Part shown: one piece after another, positions 30,745 to 41,717 of the stretch | How the letters are laid out: each line of letters opens with the position of its first letter | How positions within the stretch are numbered: the stretch's first letter is position 1 | Assembly (NCBI GenBank): GCA_950022655.1 | Contig: OX465592.1 | Span: 4,084,623-4,148,622, forward strand | DNA: 64,000 nt | Direction of reading: 5' to 3' | DNA from: Alentia gelatinosa | Lineage: Eukaryota; Annelida; Polychaeta; Phyllodocida; Polynoidae | Notes under the pieces: generated by a model | Seen by the model: the letters and a program-made list of their open reading frames with translations, nothing else | Told to the model about the DNA's origin: nothing | The model's database searches: none | Program-made: the position numbers and the translations under genes

Positions 30745-32010
30745 GGATACACACGGAGAGACTCATGTACCTCTGAGACAATTCTCCTGAAGTGGAATTC
30801 ACATGGAGACACTCATGTACCTCTGAGACAATTTTCCTGAGGCGGAATTCACACGGAGAGACTCATGTACCTTCAGCAGGGTTTGTCTGAGACAATTCTC
30901 CTGATGTGGTATTCACACGGAGAGACTCATGTACCTCTGAGACAATTCTCCTGAAGTGGAATTCACATGGAGAGACTCATGTACCTTCAGCAGGGTTTGT
31001 CTGAGACAATTCTCCTGATGTGGTATTCACACGGAGAGACTTATGTACCTTCAGCAGGGTTTGTCTGAGACAATTTTCCTGAAGTTGAATTCACATGGAG
31101 AGACTCATGTACCTTCAGCACGATTTGTCTGAGACAATTTTCCTGAAGTGGAATTCACACGAGAGACTCATGTACCTTCAGCAGGGTTTGTCTGAGACAA
31201 TTCTCCTGAAGTGGAATTCACACGGAGAGACTCATGTACCTTCAGCAGGGTTTGTCTGAGACAATTTTCCTGAAGTGGAATTCACACAGAGAGACTCATG
31301 TACCTTCAGCAGGATTTGTCTGAGACAATTCTCCTGATGTGGTATTCACACGGAGAGACTTATGTACCTTCAGCAGGGTTTGTCTGAGACAATTTTCCTG
31401 AAGTTGAATTCACATGGAGAGACTCATGTACCTTCAGCACGATTTGTCTGAGACAATTTTCCTGAAGTGGAATTCACACGAGAGACTCATGTACCTTCAG
31501 CAGGGTTTGTCTGAGACAATTCTCCTGAAGTGGAATTCACACGGAGAGACTCATGTACCTTCAGCAGGGTTTGTCTGAGACAATTTTCCTGAGGTGGAAT
31601 TCACACAGAGAGACTCATGTACCTTCAGCAGGATTTGTCTGAGACAATTCTCCTGAAGTGGAATTCACACAGAGAGACTCATGTACCTTCAGCAGGGTTT
31701 GTCTGAGACAATTCTCCTGAAGTGGAATTCACACGGAGAGACTCATGTACCTTCTGTAGGGTTTGTCTGAGACAATGTTCCTGTAGTGGAATTCACACGA
31801 GAGACTCATGTACCTTCAGCAGGGTTTGTCTGAGACAATTCTCCTGAAGTGGAATTCACATGGAGAGACTCATGTACCTTCAGCAGGGTTTGTCTGAGAA
31901 AATTCTCCTGAAGTGGAATTCACATGTTGAGACTCATGTACCTTCTGTAGGGTTTGTCTGAGACAATTCTCCTGAAGTAGAATTCACATGTTGAGACTCA
32001 TGTACCTCAC
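30745..32010. repeat. About 64-bp tandem array, some 19 units
   Basis: Units of GAATTCACACGGAGAGACTC, ATGTACCTTCAGCAGGGTTT and GTCTGAGACAATTCTCCTGA. Higher-order duplication is visible (a block of several units repeated). 32020-32100 carries an inverted fragment of the 47.3-kb double-hairpin family. Confidence 0.9.
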
Positions 32011-32284
32011 TCATGTTCATATCACTTCCCATCAAACTCGTGGAGAACGACGACTTTGACCAAAACTTGTTGGTTTCTCCTTTAGTCTCAAGTACATGAG
32101 TCTCTCCGTGCGAATGCCACTTAAATAGCAAACAAACAGAAAGGTAGGTAGGTGCGACCCCTCCTCACGGCTACACACGACATCGCCCATCCAGTCAGCA
32201 TGATACAGCACCCTCTATTGACATCTAAATATAAACTCTGTTTTGCAGACACAATAATAGATTGGCAACCGACCCCTGTCTGCG

Positions 32285-32460
32285 CTGAGCTCCGATTGCA
32301 CCCCTCTCATAAAATCTCACATTCTCTAAGTCGTATTCTGTACAAGGTTCTCACTGCACTCTATGGGGGAGGAATTCTTAACGAACTGGGCTTAGAGCCT
32401 TGAGAATCCACTGGCACACGTTGATGTACTTCTTTAGCACGGGAGGCAGGCCAGTGGATC
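32285..32460. repeat. Half copy of the CCCCTCTCATAAGATCTCA element
   Basis: CACCCCTCTCATAAAATCTC to GGCAGGCCAGTGGAT. 32460-33220 after it is AT-rich and shows nothing I can name. Confidence 0.7.
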
Positions 32461-33219
32461 TATGAATCTTTATAACCCATCTTTTTTGTTTGTCTTTTAT
32501 TTAAAAAAAACAACAACAAAAAAACCTCCTCCAGTATCACGAGTCGGTTGTTCATCTCAATCATACCCCAAATCATCATTCTCCGTAATATTCTTATACA
32601 GCCGGTCTATAAATCATCTTAAACTAGCTTCAGATTGACAAACAATTCTTGTAATCAGGGGTTTATCTCAATCACACATCTCATCTCATACATAAATAGT
32701 TTTATTACTTGCTTATCGGAAATATCTGGGCTCCATATAGGAAATGCACATTATTAACAGTCGCAATTGAGCATTAAATATACTTAAATATTGGCATAAG
32801 TGTACATTACTGGTAGCTTTCTAAAGCAGTAGCCAACATAACACGGCAGATAATGTCATGCTTTGATCTAAGTACCCGTACATGTATTTCATTTGACTGG
32901 CATAGAATTGACCGATTTTGCATTTCCTTTAACCAGGGCAGCAAAGGTATGAAAAGTGATCCTTTACCCACTTTTTTGTGATAAAACAACTGCATGCATC
33001 AAAATTTGCAACTGGATATCATCTAGTAGTTCTCTTGCATGATTCAAATTCTTGACCTAGAAATGCCAAACCATGGGTTCTATTCGGAACTGGCTTACTG
33101 TCTTTCTAAGTCAAAAGTACGCAGTGAAATTTTTTATCACATACATCCTGATGCCGTAGGTAGAGGGATGTATGGGATCAATAATGAAAGGGCTGCCAGA
33201 TGTATGGTATCTGACAGCT

Positions 33220-33400
33220 TTTATACAATGGGTCGTGGTTTACTGAGTCCCCATACATTCTCAATGGGGACTTTGTATACATTGGATAATAAACAATGGG
33301 TCATGGTTTATGGAGTCCCCATACATTCTCAATGGGGACTTTGTATAAATTGGATAATAAACAATGGGTAGTGGTTTACTGAGTACCCATACATTCCTAA
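33220..33400. repeat. Short CATACATTCTCAATGGGGAC array
   Basis: Two and a half units of about 68 bases; the same unit forms the array at 45340-45690. Confidence 0.75.
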
Positions 33401-33636
33401 ACTAGTATCAGGGGTGAGAAAAACAATATTACCATGATTTTGATCTGAGTGGCACTATCAGGCAACAGTGGGTCAATGAGTGATCGTTGTTATATCTTTA
33501 TGTTACTCTTATCTTTATGTTATCCTTATGATTAAACTGGTACCAGGGGTGAAATAAAGAGAGCTGTTCTCATTAAAAAAGATAAAGAAATGAAAAAAAA
33601 GGAATAAGTGCATATATTAGTCTTAGCCCTTTACAG

Positions 33637-34235
33637 ACGGGTGCCTGCGGCCGCCCTCCTCCCATAAGGACGGGTGTTGGTGGCAATTTGTTCTACTAGA
33701 GGACGGGCATAGAATGGTTAAAATTCATAATTCAAATTTGGTGTCATGTAATAGGATATAATGATGGATATTTTGTTTCTTTTGTAACTGTGTCCTGAAG
33801 AAGGTTACTATTACCGAAACGTTGACAGGTCCACATGCCTAAAATGTCCAAATTGTGAGGATACACCTTATACGATAAATACATTTGAAACATCAACTTG
33901 TTTGGAGTTTTTACACTTACTTGTATTTGAATAGAAACATTAAATATGGTGTGTCATATCTATATATTGTGAAGATTTCATGAATATTGCTTTAATATTC
34001 CTTTGTTAAACATTTTTGAAAATATTAAAACAATGATGCCTCAAGGCATCATGCGACTTTAGTTTTTTTTTTTTTTTTTTTTTTTTTTTATTATTCAAAA
34101 AGCTCCAGTTCTAACCTAAGTTAGATCTGCCACTGGGTAATACAATAACATTCAACAAGTGGATACATCTTGTACTAAACGTCTGTAGTTATAATTAGGT
34201 GATGCCTCAAGGCTCCATGCTCCCCTAAAGGGTCG
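33637..34235. mobile_element. MITE with CCCTTTA.GACGGGTG ends
   Basis: Starts TAGCCCTTTACAGACGGGTG and ends ATGCCTCAAGGC ... CCCCTAAAGGG. A related copy at 38703-39045 is flanked by TTAA on both sides, as in piggyBac-type elements. The copy here carries a T-run (34060-34090) and a degenerate hammerhead-like segment (33793-33832). Confidence 0.6.
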
Positions 34236-34534
34236 ATAAGTTTTGGGAACAGCTCAATATTACTCACCTGCATAGGGGGTTGCTCAGGGTATAAATCACT
34301 GATTCAGGTTTCAGGATAAGAGTGCTTCGTTTCTGCCCCTCCTGGTTTACAATAATAATTGATCCATGAAGCCTTCTCAAAGACAGCCAGAACTCTGTAT
34401 TCATATCACGATCGACCACCACGTGATCCGGGAAGTTCGGCGGGTCCTATTCGGCCCGGCTCGGGGTGATTCGTACGCACAAGACCTGACCCTTACCCCG
34501 AGTAGCTCACTCTGCTTGGAGAGTGACTCATATA

Positions 34535-34880
34535 CAGTAACACCCCGCTTATATGGGCCACCCCGCTTTTGGGACACCCTGCTTATGGGACATCCCGCTT
34601 GTGGGACTCCCCGCTTCTGTGACACCCCGCTTCTGTGACACCCCGCTTCTGGGACACCCCGCTTCTGGGACACCCCGCTTCTGTGACACCCCGCTTCTGT
34701 GACACCCCGCTTATGGGACACCCCACTTCTGGGACACCCCACTTCTGGGGCAACCCACTTTTGGGACACCCTGCTTCTGGGACACCCTGCTTCTGGGACA
34801 CCCCGCTTCTGGGACACCCTGCTTCTGGGACACCCCACTTCTGGGACTCCCCGCTTCTGGGACACCCCGCTTAAAACTGA
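34535..34880. repeat. 16-bp array ACACCCCGCTTCTGGG (about 21 copies)
   Basis: Begins with TACAGTAACACCCCGCTTAT, like the pogo-type ends at 48760 and 35155. Because 16 is not a multiple of 3, each strand reads a rotating three-frame peptide; the apparent 162-codon frame is not a gene. Confidence 0.9.
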
Positions 34881-35154
34881 AATTTTCATTTAGTTTATCT
34901 TAACCCCTTGTATATCCATGTATCCTGATGTACTTTGTAATTTGTATATTTTTATAACTACTAAGTTAATCTCAAAGGTTATTATTGTTTATAAGATTGT
35001 AATGATAATCCTCGGTGGAAGATCTCACTTTTGTGAGAACCGTTGTGACAAATAAAAAAAAACTAAAAAAAACTATGGTTAAGCATACACTTTGCTTGGT
35101 ACGGAGGGTGGCCCCTTAAGTGGGAAAACACTGCACACACTGTAGGGAGAGTGA

Positions 35155-35600
35155 CTCATATACAGTGAAACCCCACTTAAGGACACAAGCAAATTGCCCC
35201 TTCCCTTTTCCCTGCAGCACCCAGTTTCCCTGTGCACCATTACACTGCATTGGTCAACAGCCCAAACAGCCCTCCTGCAGCAGGCACCTTATTTGAGAAA
35301 TAGCAATGCCTACCAACTCCTACAGTCAAAAATTGTAAACTGTCAAATAACTGTCCCCTTAAGTGGGTGTTCCTTTAAGTGGGGTGTCCTTAATCAGTGC
35401 TAAATTAACTATTAATAGACCGAATAATTTCTGTTCCACGCGAATCGTCCCATTATGCAGGATGCCCCCTTATGTGGAACGTCCCCTTCATCGGGGTTAA
35501 AATAAAGAATTACAATTCCGGTTCTAAGCAAATTGTCCCATTACGCGGAGTTCCCCCCTTAAGCAGGGTGTCTGGGAAGCAGGGTTTTACTGTAGTCTAA
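35155..35600. mobile_element. pogo/Tigger-like MITE
   Basis: Starts ATACAGTGAAACCCCACTTA and ends AGCAGGGTTTTACTGTAGT, inverted ends of about 14 bases with CAGTRAAACCCC. TA flanks fit Tc1/mariner-superfamily insertion. No transposase. Confidence 0.6.
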
Positions 35601-35604
35601 GGTT

Positions 35605-36485
35605 ATGCTAGGAGAGTGACGGGTGTGTAACCAACCAATCACCACCCTCGTTATCCAATTGCCTGTGAGTGCATTGCCTCCCGTACTTAACCCTCTCCAC
35701 AGCGAGTAGCTCCAAACCCGCTCACTACTGCTCATTGTGGTTAACACCACACAGTATATTCTTTGCAGCATATTCAACCCTTTCCACACTTGTCATGTGA
35801 CCTAAGAACTTTTGTTACCATAGTAGAATTTCTAATTAAAACAGCATAAAAATGTATCAATTTCCACACATATGTTTTCATATTTTTTTATTATAGAGGA
35901 GTATAAAAAACAGGCCTGATGCTCATCTTCATTTCATTATCGTTAAAGAAAATTAGGTAATTGACCCTGGTAGCAAACGTTGTTATATTCTTTTAAAATT
36001 CTTATGGACTGTATACTGTCAATAAGATACCGGCAATAAAGAAAATGTTCAGGGAAAAAAACCCCCAAAATGAGACATAGTCAAAGGGAAATAAACCAAT
36101 TAAATATATATGTATATATTTTTAAAGTGAGATTCTATTGAGTTCCAAAAGATACGTTCATTTCCATTAATTACTCTTTTATTGTAGACACCAAGACACC
36201 TTTTCTTAATCTAAGTCTCTTAGTTCATCGACATTTTATCATGTTCTTTATTCCTTGTCCTTAGTTCTTTCATCTCTCCCCGCCTGTCCTAATTTTTATT
36301 TTATTCAAGCAGATTGCATGGTTGCTATCATTCTTGCTTAATAACTTGGATTCTGTGTTCAAGCTGATGATATGTCCATAAAATGGTTGACTGTCTGGAA
36401 GAGGAACTTGTCACTGTCACATTTCTTTTATTTTACTTGGTACGATAAATAGCCCATTCAGTTTTGACCCAGGCATTGATATATT
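35605..36485. other. Intergenic, no feature seen
   Basis: AT-rich, no convincing coding or repeat structure. Confidence 0.4.
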
Positions 36486-36491
36486 AAAGGT

Positions 36492-36917
36492 GGCGTCCAC
36501 CAACGACGACAAGTCTACGACAAGCGCCGACAAGAAAGTTCCAATCGATGCTTGTTGCAGCCTTGTCGTAAGAAGGGGGGGGCTTTACGACAGTGTTGTC
36601 GGGGCGTGTCGGGAAGTTCACGCTCCACCAAAATTAGCTATCGTAGACCTCTCCGACATGCTCCCGACGCGCCATGACACTCCACGACAAAGGTCCAGCT
36701 GTAGGAAAAATCGAACATGTTCGATTTTGTCATAACCTTGTTGGAAGACTCCCGACAAGCTTCCCAGTCGCAGCCTGTCATGGCCTTGTCGTAGACTCTT
36801 GTCTGGAACTGGGGTCCACCAACCACGACAAGGCTGCGACAAACCATCCAAACGTAGGCCTGTCGTGGACCTTGTCGGAATGCCATTGTCGTAGCCTTGT
36901 CGTGGTTGGTGGACGCC
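36492..36917. mobile_element. Fold-back element with GGCGTCCACC ends, CGACAAG words
   Basis: Ends GGCGTCCACCAACGACGAC and GTCGTGGTTGGTGGACGCC. The interior is almost entirely built of the words CGACAAG, CTTGTCG and GTCGTAG on both strands. No coding capacity. Confidence 0.75.
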
Positions 36918-37359
36918 CGCCTTTAGAGGCCATTCTTGTGAATGGAACCTTTAGTTCTGGAAATAGACAGTAGGTGGCAGACCTGTACAATAACTCGACC
37001 TACACTGGCCGCCAGAGCTACCCTACGTTACCTAGGGTTGGGTTAAATCTGTGGTAAAGCTTTCTGATGGTTTTATTCTAAAAATAGACACAAAAGGAAA
37101 TGAACACACTTTCAAAGCAGTATGGAAGATCTGGTTGGAAATCCACAGACTCTTACAGGTATGGGGGCAAGGTGGCCACTATTCACCCAGACTAGAGATA
37201 ACGTAGTGTAGTTCTGGTGGCCAGTGTAGTATAATTATGTCTAGGAGCACTGTGCTTCTAGTCTTTTACACCAGGGGTCAGTAGTGTGATGACATTACTG
37301 AGATTGTTCCCCACCTCTGTCGGCACTCTGTTCCGACTAAGAGGTTTGGTTGAATTCTA

Positions 37360-37742
37360 GAGGCGCAGCGCCCCCTATAGCGACCCGACTCATATATGCG
37401 ATCGCGGCAGGGTTCAAGGCCACTTTCAAACCTGCCAGCATTGGGGAAGGAGCTCTTGATAATGGACTGTGTGTGGTCTGCAAGCCCTAGCCTATGAGAA
37501 ATAAGGCTGTATTCCACAACACCAAACAGCCATAAAACGTGGAGCTCTATTGAGCTCTATTGTGGTTTGGCGTACATTAGATGTCACTCTATCAATATCT
37601 GAAAAGATCTTTGATAGAGCTCTGATAGATTGAATGTAGTAGCTGTTACTAGTTAGCCTATTTTTGCATAGGAATCTCCGTAGAGCTGTCATTTGAGTAC
37701 ATGCCAAAACGATAGGGGGCGCTACGCTTCACACCTCCTCTG
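37360..37742. mobile_element. MITE-like element, copy 2 (inverted relative to 11163-11560)
   Basis: GCGCAGCGCCCCCTATAGCG to GCGCTACGCTTCACACCTCC with AATAAGGCTGTATTCCACAA inside. 37745-38690 beyond it has only short duplications (GTATGTGACTGCTGCAACTC twice; CACTCTTATCTACATTGTCT twice). Confidence 0.75.
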
Positions 37743-38702
37743 GTTGAATACCACACAGTATGCACCTCAAACCAGGTGATTCTATTATATGTGGGCTCTT
37801 TGAAGTATATCCAAAGACTATTTTCCTAGCAATTATACATTGTAAGTTAATTGATAAATTAATAATAATTGTATGTGACTGCTACAACTCTAGTCTGATT
37901 GTATGTGACTGCTGCAACTCTAGTCTGCTCTCTTATACCACGTGACTTTTCTAAACCGTCATTGCGGTTCGAACCACCGAACTGAACACACAGGTTCATC
38001 CATTCTGCAAACTTCTGCAATTATTACCCACCCACCCACACCTATACATACCAAATCGTGGGCTTCTAAAAAATGACTCTTTATGTAATGAATTATCTCT
38101 TACTTTTAATATATCATAATGTGTGTTGTAACACTCTTATCTACATTGTCTTATCAATTCTTACGTGCTTGTAACACGTGTTGTAACACTCTTATCTACA
38201 TTGTCTTATCAATTCTTACAAATTGTCTTATCGTCTTAACTGGTGTTTGTATCATAAAATAACTTTTATTAAAGTGTATTTTAAGGCAGACGCAGTCCGA
38301 GTTATAATTATTAAACAATAATCCTTGTACGAGGTACAGAAAAGGGTCTTCATGTACAAGCCCTTTTTCTCGTGCGTGATAGAGAAGTGATTTTCGTTTA
38401 ACAAGCTTCAAATTTCCACAGAATATATCAAATGTATAGTACTACACATTTAGATTTCAAAAATCGTAGGTAAGCGTCCTTGCTTTTGAGAGAATTAAAG
38501 AAACTTAATTTGTCAGTACATTTCCTATGTGAATTAGTCAAATGTAAATTGGTCTAATTTGCCTATTGGGATCGGTCAAACTCGATAATTTTATAAAGCA
38601 GTCCTATGATATTAGAATAAGTCAAAGAAATTGATTGGGCTTGATAATTGTCAGTATTCAATAATCACCAGGTGGCGCCACTGAGAATTGTAAGATACGC
38701 CT

Positions 38703-39045
38703 TTAACCCTTTAAGGACGGGTGCCTGTGGCCAAGCTAACCCCTTAAAGACGGCTGTTGGTGGTACTGTATACTGCTAGTGAACGGGCACATAGTCACCA
38801 AAATCCATAATTTGAGTGTTTAATCACGGAATATAATACATAACCCTAAACATTTGATTTCTTTTGAATATAACAACCAATTTTGGTGTTATACCTACAT
38901 TCTCTGAAAGTTATATTAATATTGCTTCATTATTTCCTTGCTAGAAACGATTTTGTAAATGTTTTTAGATATGATGCTTCGAGGCATTATTCGCCCTGGG
39001 CTGGTTAATGCCTCAAGGAATCATTCGCCCTTAAAGGGTTAAGGA
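38703..39045. mobile_element. TTAA-flanked MITE (piggyBac-like ends)
   Basis: TTAACCCTTTAAGGACGGGT at the left and CGCCCTTAAAGGGTTAA at the right: inverted ends within TTAA, the target site of piggyBac elements. Assignment is from the ends only. Confidence 0.6.
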
Positions 39046-39147
39046 ACTCTTAATCCCTCAAGTATTGGGTCTCTTCTGTAATGGCTGCCTAATACGTGGG
39101 CGAACGTGCCTAATTATAGCTCAACGACAGGACCATTACTGTGTGGC

Positions 39148-39425
39148 CTCACCCCTCTCATAAGATCTCACACTCTCTAAGTGGTATTCTGTACAAGGTT
39201 CACACTGCGCTCTATGGGAGAAGAATGCTTAGAGCCTTGAGAATCCACTGGCACACAGTATTCCCGCTAGGTGGCATCATTGAGATTATAGGGATCTTTG
39301 GGTTGCATTGATATACGTTTTTAGCACGGGAGGCAGGCCAGTGGATTCTCAAGGCTCTAAGCCTAGTTCGTTAAGAATTATTCTTCCACTTAGAGAGTGT
39401 TAGATCTTATGAGAGGGGTGGAGGG
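39148..39425. mobile_element. Palindromic element, CCCCTCTCATAAGATCTCA family
   Basis: Both arms complete (ACCCCTCTCATAAGATCTCA ... TTAGATCTTATGAGAGGGGT), single copy. Confidence 0.8.
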
Positions 39426-39634
39426 CTTACTGTTGTAGAACAAATAGAAGTCCTGCCTTGCTTGAACAGTCTGCGAGTGCTGGAAAACAGGGGGCAGTTG
39501 AATAAACTATGAACGACAAAAATGAATGATAGAATTGTATTTGGGGACATAGTGTGTATAAAATAATGTGTTGCAAGCATGTTTTGGCGATAAAAATAAT
39601 CTAAAGGTCTTACAAAGTATACAAATACGTTAAT

Positions 39635-39736
39635 TTAGAAAATATCTTCTGTTTCGTCAGACAATACTGAATAGAAAACATCTTCCAGGATATCGTTCAT
39701 CTTTGGAGTTATCGTATTGTCCAGCACCCTGGAATC
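39635..39736 (-). CDS. Possible terminal coding exon, unassigned
   Basis: On the minus strand, AG at 39737-39738 followed by an open frame DSRVLDNTITPKMNDILED then VFYSVLSDETEDIF and TAA. The acidic end and regular hydrophobic spacing look coding. However, a stronger acceptor at about 39750 opens a different frame, and no upstream exon was found. Treat as a candidate only. Confidence 0.18.
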   Translation of the reverse strand, partial: DSRVLDNTITPKMNDILEDVFYSVLSDETEDIF

Positions 39737-40329
39737 CTAGGATACCCTGAAAGGAAAGATCAGAAACAGTATTAGTATAAATAAGTTAAGTCAAGATAAG
39801 CAGTAGTCGTGTAGGAAAATTTAAACAAGATAACAAGTTGATGCAGACAATTGTAGTCAAGGACTTCTATCTGGTTGAAGTAGTAATCAAATTTCTTACA
39901 TGTATCAGAACATTGGTTCAGCATTGGTAGTCTGATGCAGTCAACTTATCTTTCATAGACTCTATATCTGGATATTGGAAAGTATGAGTAGCATAATTTA
40001 ATAAGAAATGCATTGTTTCGTGTATTGCAGTATTCCTGATTAGTTTTTAGTAGTTACACTTCTTTAACATCTGAGCCAAAGAAAACTCCTCAAGCAATTG
40101 ATCCGATGGCCGTTTTCCCAAATCTCGGTAGGGAAGGAACCAGTGTGGTCCTTTAACTGTCCGAGTACTGATTGAAGGGAGTGGTGATATGAGAAAACGT
40201 GGTTACTGAGCCCGTACGGGTGGACGTTCGAGGTCATTTGTAGCAAAAATACGTCTCGACGCCGCAGGTGTTTCATTGTAGTAGTACATGGTACACGGAA
40301 GCAGGGTAAATAAACACAATAACCTAGGA

Positions 40330-40945
40330 ACAGTGGATCTGCATAGTAGATATAGATTGATAGTGGACATAAAGCCTATAAGACAGCGACCCGACCATTG
40401 TGCCCGATCACACCTTTGCACGACGAATCCGTCGGGTTGGGCAGAATCGTGTCGCTGTACGCACTTCACAGACCCGATTAAAATCGGGTCGGGCATTACT
40501 AGCGTGGGGGTAATGACCGACTCTGCCCGACCTTAATCGTGTCGCTGTACGCACTTCACCGACTGTTCCCGATTCTGAGCAGGCCATTTGAATAGCGATG
40601 CTACCTATTCCCTAGCCTGATTTACAAGTGCTTTATATCGATTTGTAGGGTAGAGAGAGGCAAAGATAAATCTGAAAACCGTTTCCCGATTTCTAAATTG
40701 GATCCGAACTTTGAATTATTTTCTATGATTCCACACCAGCCGTCCGTGGCTCACCCCGGCTCGGCACCCGGCGGCTCTTTGATCTCAATCGGGTCGGTGG
40801 AAAAGGTCATAAAATGGAAAGGTGTGATCGGAAATCATTGCAAAGGGTATAAGACAGCGACATTCATGTTTCCGATTATAATTTCGGATATTACTACTCG
40901 TCAACTACGCAGAGAATACGACCATGCATATTAGAAACATGGTAA
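40330..40945. repeat. CCCGAC/GTCGGG word fold-back and MITE end
   Basis: 40380-40580 is built of GACCCGA, GTCGGG and GTGTCGCTGTACGCACTTCA (twice) in both orientations. 40885-40945 carries the GTCAACTACGCAGAGAATAC end of the palindromic MITE family. Confidence 0.55.
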
Positions 40946-41625
40946 TATTATGTATTTATTCAGTGAGCACAAGAATATATTTAGCAGAGAAGGAGTTTGT
41001 GATCTCACGTTGACCTTTGACGCATTCCTTCGTATCACGAACTTTTCTCCACACGATGACACAGCATGGCACAGCAAATTAACCTTTTTCACTTACATAC
41101 ATTTACATACTTTTGATATATATATATATATTTTCATAAGGTTCCTTTTAATCCTGTGTAAAGTTGGCTTGCTTGGAGTTGACTTAACCATTGCTCTGTT
41201 TATGATACCAATTTAGACATCATTTAGTAACAACACAAGGTTCAAGTCGCACCCAGAATATCAACACAAGGTGCAAGTCGCACCCAGAATACGCAGATAA
41301 ACATTGCAGTTTGAATAAACTCCAATACAAGTACCACTGCAAATACAATCATCTTTTAGGAGGAGGAAGTATTGCCAGAAGGGTCCACCTAAAGTAAACT
41401 GGGGCTGCCAATACAACACCCACATTGTTCAAGAGTTAGGACCCAAAAGCGACCTCAAACAATGGATCGCGTGTGTGACCAGCTGAAAGTATCCAATACG
41501 AGTGCTTTGCCAACTGCTATTGACGAGGTTGATGGTATTTACAGTGGAATTCAATATGTGTAGCAGAAGAAGCGTGGCGGCATTTATTCATTAGGGAAGT
41601 CAAAGTCAGACGACATTTGGTCGCT

Positions 41626-41660
41626 GGTTTCTGGCGGGAGAAGGCGCGGGAAAATGGAGC
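41626..41660 (+). promoter_or_regulatory. GC-rich E2F-like promoter patch of the receptor gene
   Basis: TTTCTGGCGGGAGAAGG and GGCGCGGGAAAATGG sit directly upstream of, and overlap, the receptor start codon. These resemble E2F/DP sites (TTTSGCGC, GGCGGGAA). There is no TATA box. A similar string (AGTGGCGGGAAAAAA) occurs in the CpG patch near 30.65 kb. Confidence 0.4.
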
Positions 41661-41717
41661 GGAGATGGCAGCTCGTCCCGGTGATTTGTTTATTTGGGTT
41701 CGGGCTTCTCATTCCAG
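41654..41717 (+). CDS. Receptor gene, exon 1 (signal peptide)
   Basis: Encodes MERRWQLVPVICLFGFGLLI then P; donor CCAG|GTAAGA. First ATG in a strong AAAATGG context. The hydrophobic core 8-20 is a clear signal peptide. Phase 1. Confidence 0.83.

Noticed and set aside
30716..30790. MAARRSILQRDTHGE frame as a complete gene
   Set aside because: It terminates after 25 codons inside the tandem array; kept only as part of the promoter-like finding.
34401..34889. 162-codon minus-strand frame with GVPEAGC-like repeats
   Set aside because: A 16-bp array; the protein pattern is just the three rotating frames of the unit.
37960..37990. GGTTCGAACC as a tRNA T-arm
   Set aside because: The 10-base palindrome has no accompanying D- or anticodon arm.
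41462..41563. Small frame MDRVCDQLKVSNTSALP upstream of the receptor
   Set aside because: Only 33 codons with a fair start context; no conservation evidence and no clear splice partner. It could be an upstream frame in a long 5' UTR, but nothing supports it.
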